Of a stretch of DNA of 64,000 nt, positions 61,732 through 64,000 are shown piece by piece. The stretch spans positions 46,703-110,702 of the forward strand of contig NZ_JACRSZ010000013.1 of NCBI RefSeq assembly GCF_014385005.1. Direction: 5' to 3'. Both the position numbers and the translations under genes were made by a program. The stretch comes from Jingyaoa shaoxingensis (GTDB lineage: Bacteria > Bacillota > Clostridia > Lachnospirales > Lachnospiraceae). The notes below the pieces were generated by a model that searched no databases, had not been told where the DNA came from, and saw only the letters and a list, made by a program, of their open reading frames with translations. Position 1 is the first letter of the stretch; each line of letters opens with the position of its first letter.

Positions 61732-62988
61732 ATGCTGCTGTCACATAGAACATCTGTAAAAATCCGGCCGGAATATTCCAATATCATAGGACATATGTGT
61801 TATGCAGCATCCAAACTCTGGAATATCTGCAACTACGAACGGCGTCATTATAAGGAACTGGGACTGGAAAAGTATCCTGACTGGTATTATCAGAAAAAAG
61901 TACATAAAGAAAATCTGTGGTATAAACAGCTTCCGTCACAGACAGCGCAGGAGACCTGCAAACAGCTGGATAAAGCATGGAAATCATTTTATGTACTGAA
62001 AAAGACCGGAGGGATCAACGAACCAAATCCGCCCCGTTTTAAACAGGACAATATACCGGTCACATACATGCAGATGGGGATCCGGCATGAGAAAGGTTCA
62101 GACCAGCTGCGGCTGTCTCTGCCAAAGGAGCTGAAAAGCTACATGGAAGAAACATACGGGATCCATGAAAAATTTCTATATCTTGAAAATAAGATTTTCA
62201 GGGACATGGATCGTATAAAACAGCTGCGGATCTATCCACCGGAAAACGGAACATGCGATCTTATTGTTATCTATGAGATTGAAGAGCCGGAAGAGCTTTC
62301 CCAGAATGGACATTATTTATCTATTGATCTGGGACTTCATAATCTGATGACCTGCTATGATTCTGGAAATGGCAGGACTTTTATCCTGGGAAGAAAATAT
62401 CTTTCTCTGGAAAGATATTTTCATAAAGAGATAGCCAGAGTACAGTCTGTATGGTATGCGCAGCAATCGGAAAGAGGAATAAAATACCCAAAATCATCGA
62501 AACATATTCAGAGACTTTACAGGAAAAAGCAGAATACAGTAAAGGATTACCTTCACAAAGTGACCAGATGGATTGCAGAATATTGCAGAAAAGAAGATAT
62601 CCGCTGTGTGGTTGTGGGAGACATCCGAAATATCCGTAAAGAAAAAGATATGGGGCATAAGACCAACCAGAAGTTCCACGGACTGCCATATAACAGGCTG
62701 TATATCATGCTGGAATATAAACTGAAACTGTATGGAATACAATTGATAAAACAGGAAGAAAGCTATACCAGTCAGTGTAGTCCGTTATCACCGGAAGTAT
62801 CAAAAAAATATGCAGAAGCGTCAAATCGAAAAGAGCGGGGTATGTATATAACTGGCGGAGTAAGATTTAACGCAGATACAGTAGGCGCATTTAATATCCT
62901 GCGGAAATATCTTTCCGTATCCGGAAAGCAGAAGAAACTGTCCGTAACCGGACTGAAAAATCCAGAAATAATAAAAGTAGCTGCATAG
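61732..62988 (+). CDS. tnpB: TnpB, RNA-guided RuvC-like nuclease
   Basis: A 418-residue protein of the family ancestral to Cas12. RuvC-I is LSIDLGLHNLMTC (D199) and RuvC-III is FNADTVGAFNILRKYL (D382). The RuvC-II position reads CVVVGDIRNIRKEKD, with Gly296-Asp297 where canonical TnpB has Glu. The zinc-ribbon region, normally CxxC...CxxC, reads SQCSPLSPEVSKKYAEASNRKERGMYITGGV with one Cys left. Activity is therefore uncertain: the protein may use an alternative acidic residue or be a decayed copy. The frame is open throughout. Confidence 0.9.
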   Translation: MLLSHRTSVKIRPEYSNIIGHMCYAASKLWNICNYERRHYKELGLEKYPDWYYQKKVHKENLWYKQLPSQTAQETCKQLDKAWKSFYVLKKTGGINEPNPPRFKQDNIPVTYMQMGIRHEKGSDQLRLSLPKELKSYMEETYGIHEKFLYLENKIFRDMDRIKQLRIYPPENGTCDLIVIYEIEEPEELSQNGHYLSIDLGLHNLMTCYDSGNGRTFILGRKYLSLERYFHKEIARVQSVWYAQQSERGIKYPKSSKHIQRLYRKKQNTVKDYLHKVTRWIAEYCRKEDIRCVVVGDIRNIRKEKDMGHKTNQKFHGLPYNRLYIMLEYKLKLYGIQLIKQEESYTSQCSPLSPEVSKKYAEASNRKERGMYITGGVRFNADTVGAFNILRKYLSVSGKQKKLSVTGLKNPEIIKVAA

Positions 62989-62989
62989 C

Positions 62990-63090
62990 CGAAAGGTAAG
63001 CAGTATTGGTGTCATGGACGCACCCTGAAAAAAGGCGGCATCTCGCCAGATTTCAGATGCTCTGGCAACTTAGTTGCCGAGTAGTTCACT
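62990..63090 (+). ncRNA. Right-end (omega RNA-like) region of the IS605 element
   Basis: From the tnpB stop to the element end there are several short stems (for example GGCGGCATCTCGCC and CTGGCAACTTAGTTGCC). In this family the 3' end of tnpB and the right end encode the omega RNA scaffold, with the guide taken from the flanking host DNA, which here begins TCTATCCCACACGG (63091). This is family knowledge applied to this position. Confidence 0.45.
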
Positions 63091-63473
63091 TCTATCCCAC
63101 ACGGAATGGTATTTTCCGTGAATGCAGATAATATTTATTCACGAGGCCCACATTTTTGCATATATGTCATCATGTATTTTGGGGCAATTTTGTACCTTTC
63201 AGCATCTACGATTGTCACTGCCAGGGAGTATCAGAACCGCAGCAGACTGCTGATCTATCCACTGATTCTTTTTGTGATGGTGGAAACAACCATCCAGGTG
63301 GCGCTTCCTGAACTCCACGTTACCTGGTTATGTGTAACGTTGCTGTCGGTATTGTATTTTATTTATTGTAATGAGATGTGGAATCAGCTGGATTCACTTA
63401 CCGGACTCTTAAACCAGAACAGCTATCTGAAGCAAACTGGTGGGGGACGATGTAATGGAGGAGTACTTGTAGT

Positions 63474-64000
63474 GTAAGCGCAAAATATTGCTACGTTACT
63501 CGTAAATTACGTTTGCACCAAAATGATAGATGCAAGCGTTTTACTTTATTTTAGTTTTGACAGTTCATTTTCGCAGTCTCGCTCCATGGAGCAAGTTGTT
63601 CCAGCTGTTCATCTGACATTTTATCGTTTGGCCGTTGTGATAAGAGATATGTCAGATATTTATAGGTATTCAGATCATTCGCTTTTGCCATCTCAACTAT
63701 TGTATACACAATAGCACTAGCGGTGGCTCCTTTAGGACTGGCGCTGAACAGCCAGTTCTTCCGGCCAACAGTGAATGGTCTGATTGCATTCTCGCTAAGA
63801 TTGTTGGATAAACTGCAATGACCGTCTTCCAGATAGGTCATCAGGGTGTCTTTCCGATTTTGGGCATAGTTCACCGCTTTCGCCAAACGGGTTCCCTTGT
63901 TTGGGCGCTGTTGATCCAGCCAATTCCAGAATGCCTCCAGTATCGGCTTCTCCTTTTCAAGACGAAATTGTTTTCTCTTCTCCGCAGTGTGATTTTTTGC
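63474..64000 (-). mobile_element. IS66-family element, partial (runs off the window)
   Basis: The end at 63474 reads GTAAGCGCAAAATATTGC, in keeping with IS66 terminal repeats that start GTAAGC. It holds the 3' part of a minus-strand IS66 transposase gene. The second end and the 8-bp target duplication lie beyond the window. Confidence 0.75.
63551..64000 (-). CDS. tnpC: IS66 transposase, C-terminal part
   Basis: The minus-strand frame stays open to the window edge: AKNHTAEKRKQFRLEKEKPI, then WLDQQRPNKGTRLAKAVNYAQNR. The diagnostic IS66 C-terminal motif follows: LEDGHCSLSNNLSENAIRPFTVGRKNWLFSASPKGATASAIVYTIVEMAKAN. It is the DDE-type transposase carried by this element; its N-terminal domains are outside the window. 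Confidence 0.92.
   Translation of the reverse strand, partial: AKNHTAEKRKQFRLEKEKPILEAFWNWLDQQRPNKGTRLAKAVNYAQNRKDTLMTYLEDGHCSLSNNLSENAIRPFTVGRKNWLFSASPKGATASAIVYTIVEMAKANDLNTYKYLTYLLSQRPNDKMSDEQLEQLAPWSETAKMNCQN

Larger units (their letters stand above)
61076..63090 (+). mobile_element. IS200/IS605-family insertion sequence with tnpA and tnpB
   Basis: About 2,015 bp inserted in the GGDEF gene. The ends are set by where the host frame is interrupted (ambiguous by 1-2 bases). The left end carries a hairpin, CTCGG/CCGAG (about 61094-61115). The right end carries GGCAAC/GTTGCC (63064-63078), the hairpins recognised by the transposase. There is no target duplication, as expected for single-strand peel-and-paste transposition. 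Both tnpA and tnpB are full length. Confidence 0.85.
60716..63473 (+). pseudogene. Multispanning membrane GGDEF protein gene, broken by two insertion sequences
   Basis: Residues encoded by 60716-61075 give several membrane helices (MNGYFFVLTTIDLFVLCFM onward). The frame resumes exactly at 63091 (SIPHGMVFSVNADNIYSRGPHF, more helices) and reaches DSLTGLLNQNSYL, the start of a diguanylate cyclase GGDEF domain. Removing 61076-63090 restores one continuous frame (TTT|TCT). The GGDEF domain is then cut at ~63473, where an IS66 end (GTAAGCG) begins. The parent would have been a 7-helix sensor making cyclic di-GMP. Confidence 0.8.

Overview
The window looks like chromosome of a gut-type Lachnospiraceae (Clostridia): Firmicutes-style AGGAGG ribosome binding sites, moderate-low GC, SAM-I and cobalamin riboswitches, VanRS-like two-component genes, a class B sortase, and a type V-A (Cas12a) CRISPR locus. 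Family calls come from reading the translated sequence; no database search was run.

Layout. 1-5665: dipeptide/oligopeptide ABC transporter, with the binding protein cut by the window edge. 6062-11061: murA, metK behind a SAM-I riboswitch, and a histidine kinase/response regulator pair. 11040-12602: a decayed ~1.5 kb integrated element bounded by a 30-bp direct repeat made from the 3' end of the response regulator gene; it holds an integrase stub, a putative type I toxin-antitoxin pair and a small HTH protein. 13879-25374: a cobalamin riboswitch and terminator lead into a long operon of malate dehydrogenase, HdrBCA-like, FlxDCBA-like, FrdBA-like and two-subunit fumarase. Together these would carry malate to succinate with a flavin/iron-sulfur complex able to couple NADH, ferredoxin and fumarate.

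26249-45590 is rich in purine (allantoin) breakdown. It holds a scarred racemase/allantoinase pair, a DAACS-type transporter behind a structured leader, an allantoate amidohydrolase-like enzyme, a fused AllF-AllG (FdrA-DUF1116), carbamate kinase, an LctP-type permease, an XRE-GntR fused regulator, and a PucG-like aminotransferase. AllH (DUF2877) sits apart at 12767-13681. Allantoate would go to ureidoglycine, then oxalurate plus glycine, then oxamate plus carbamoyl phosphate, then ATP. Between these lie a TSUP permease, an esterase, MarR/MATE genes and an amidase/beta-lactamase-fold fusion.

46104-53183: asnS, VanRS-like genes, sortase B, sirtuin, DUF951, a secreted Ig-like protein, and rpsF-ssb-rpsR. 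53291-59610: the Cas12a locus (cas12a-cas4-cas1-cas2 and an array of four complete repeats). Just upstream of cas12a is a stand-alone crRNA-like unit: a 19-nt Cas12a handle, a 20-nt guide and an intrinsic terminator. The first 9 guide bases match, next to a TTTC PAM, a site over the predicted cas12a -10. This looks like a CreR-type autoregulatory guide and is the most striking feature here. 59639-64000: ribokinase, then a membrane GGDEF gene broken by an IS200/IS605 element with tnpA and tnpB and again by an IS66 element that runs off the window.
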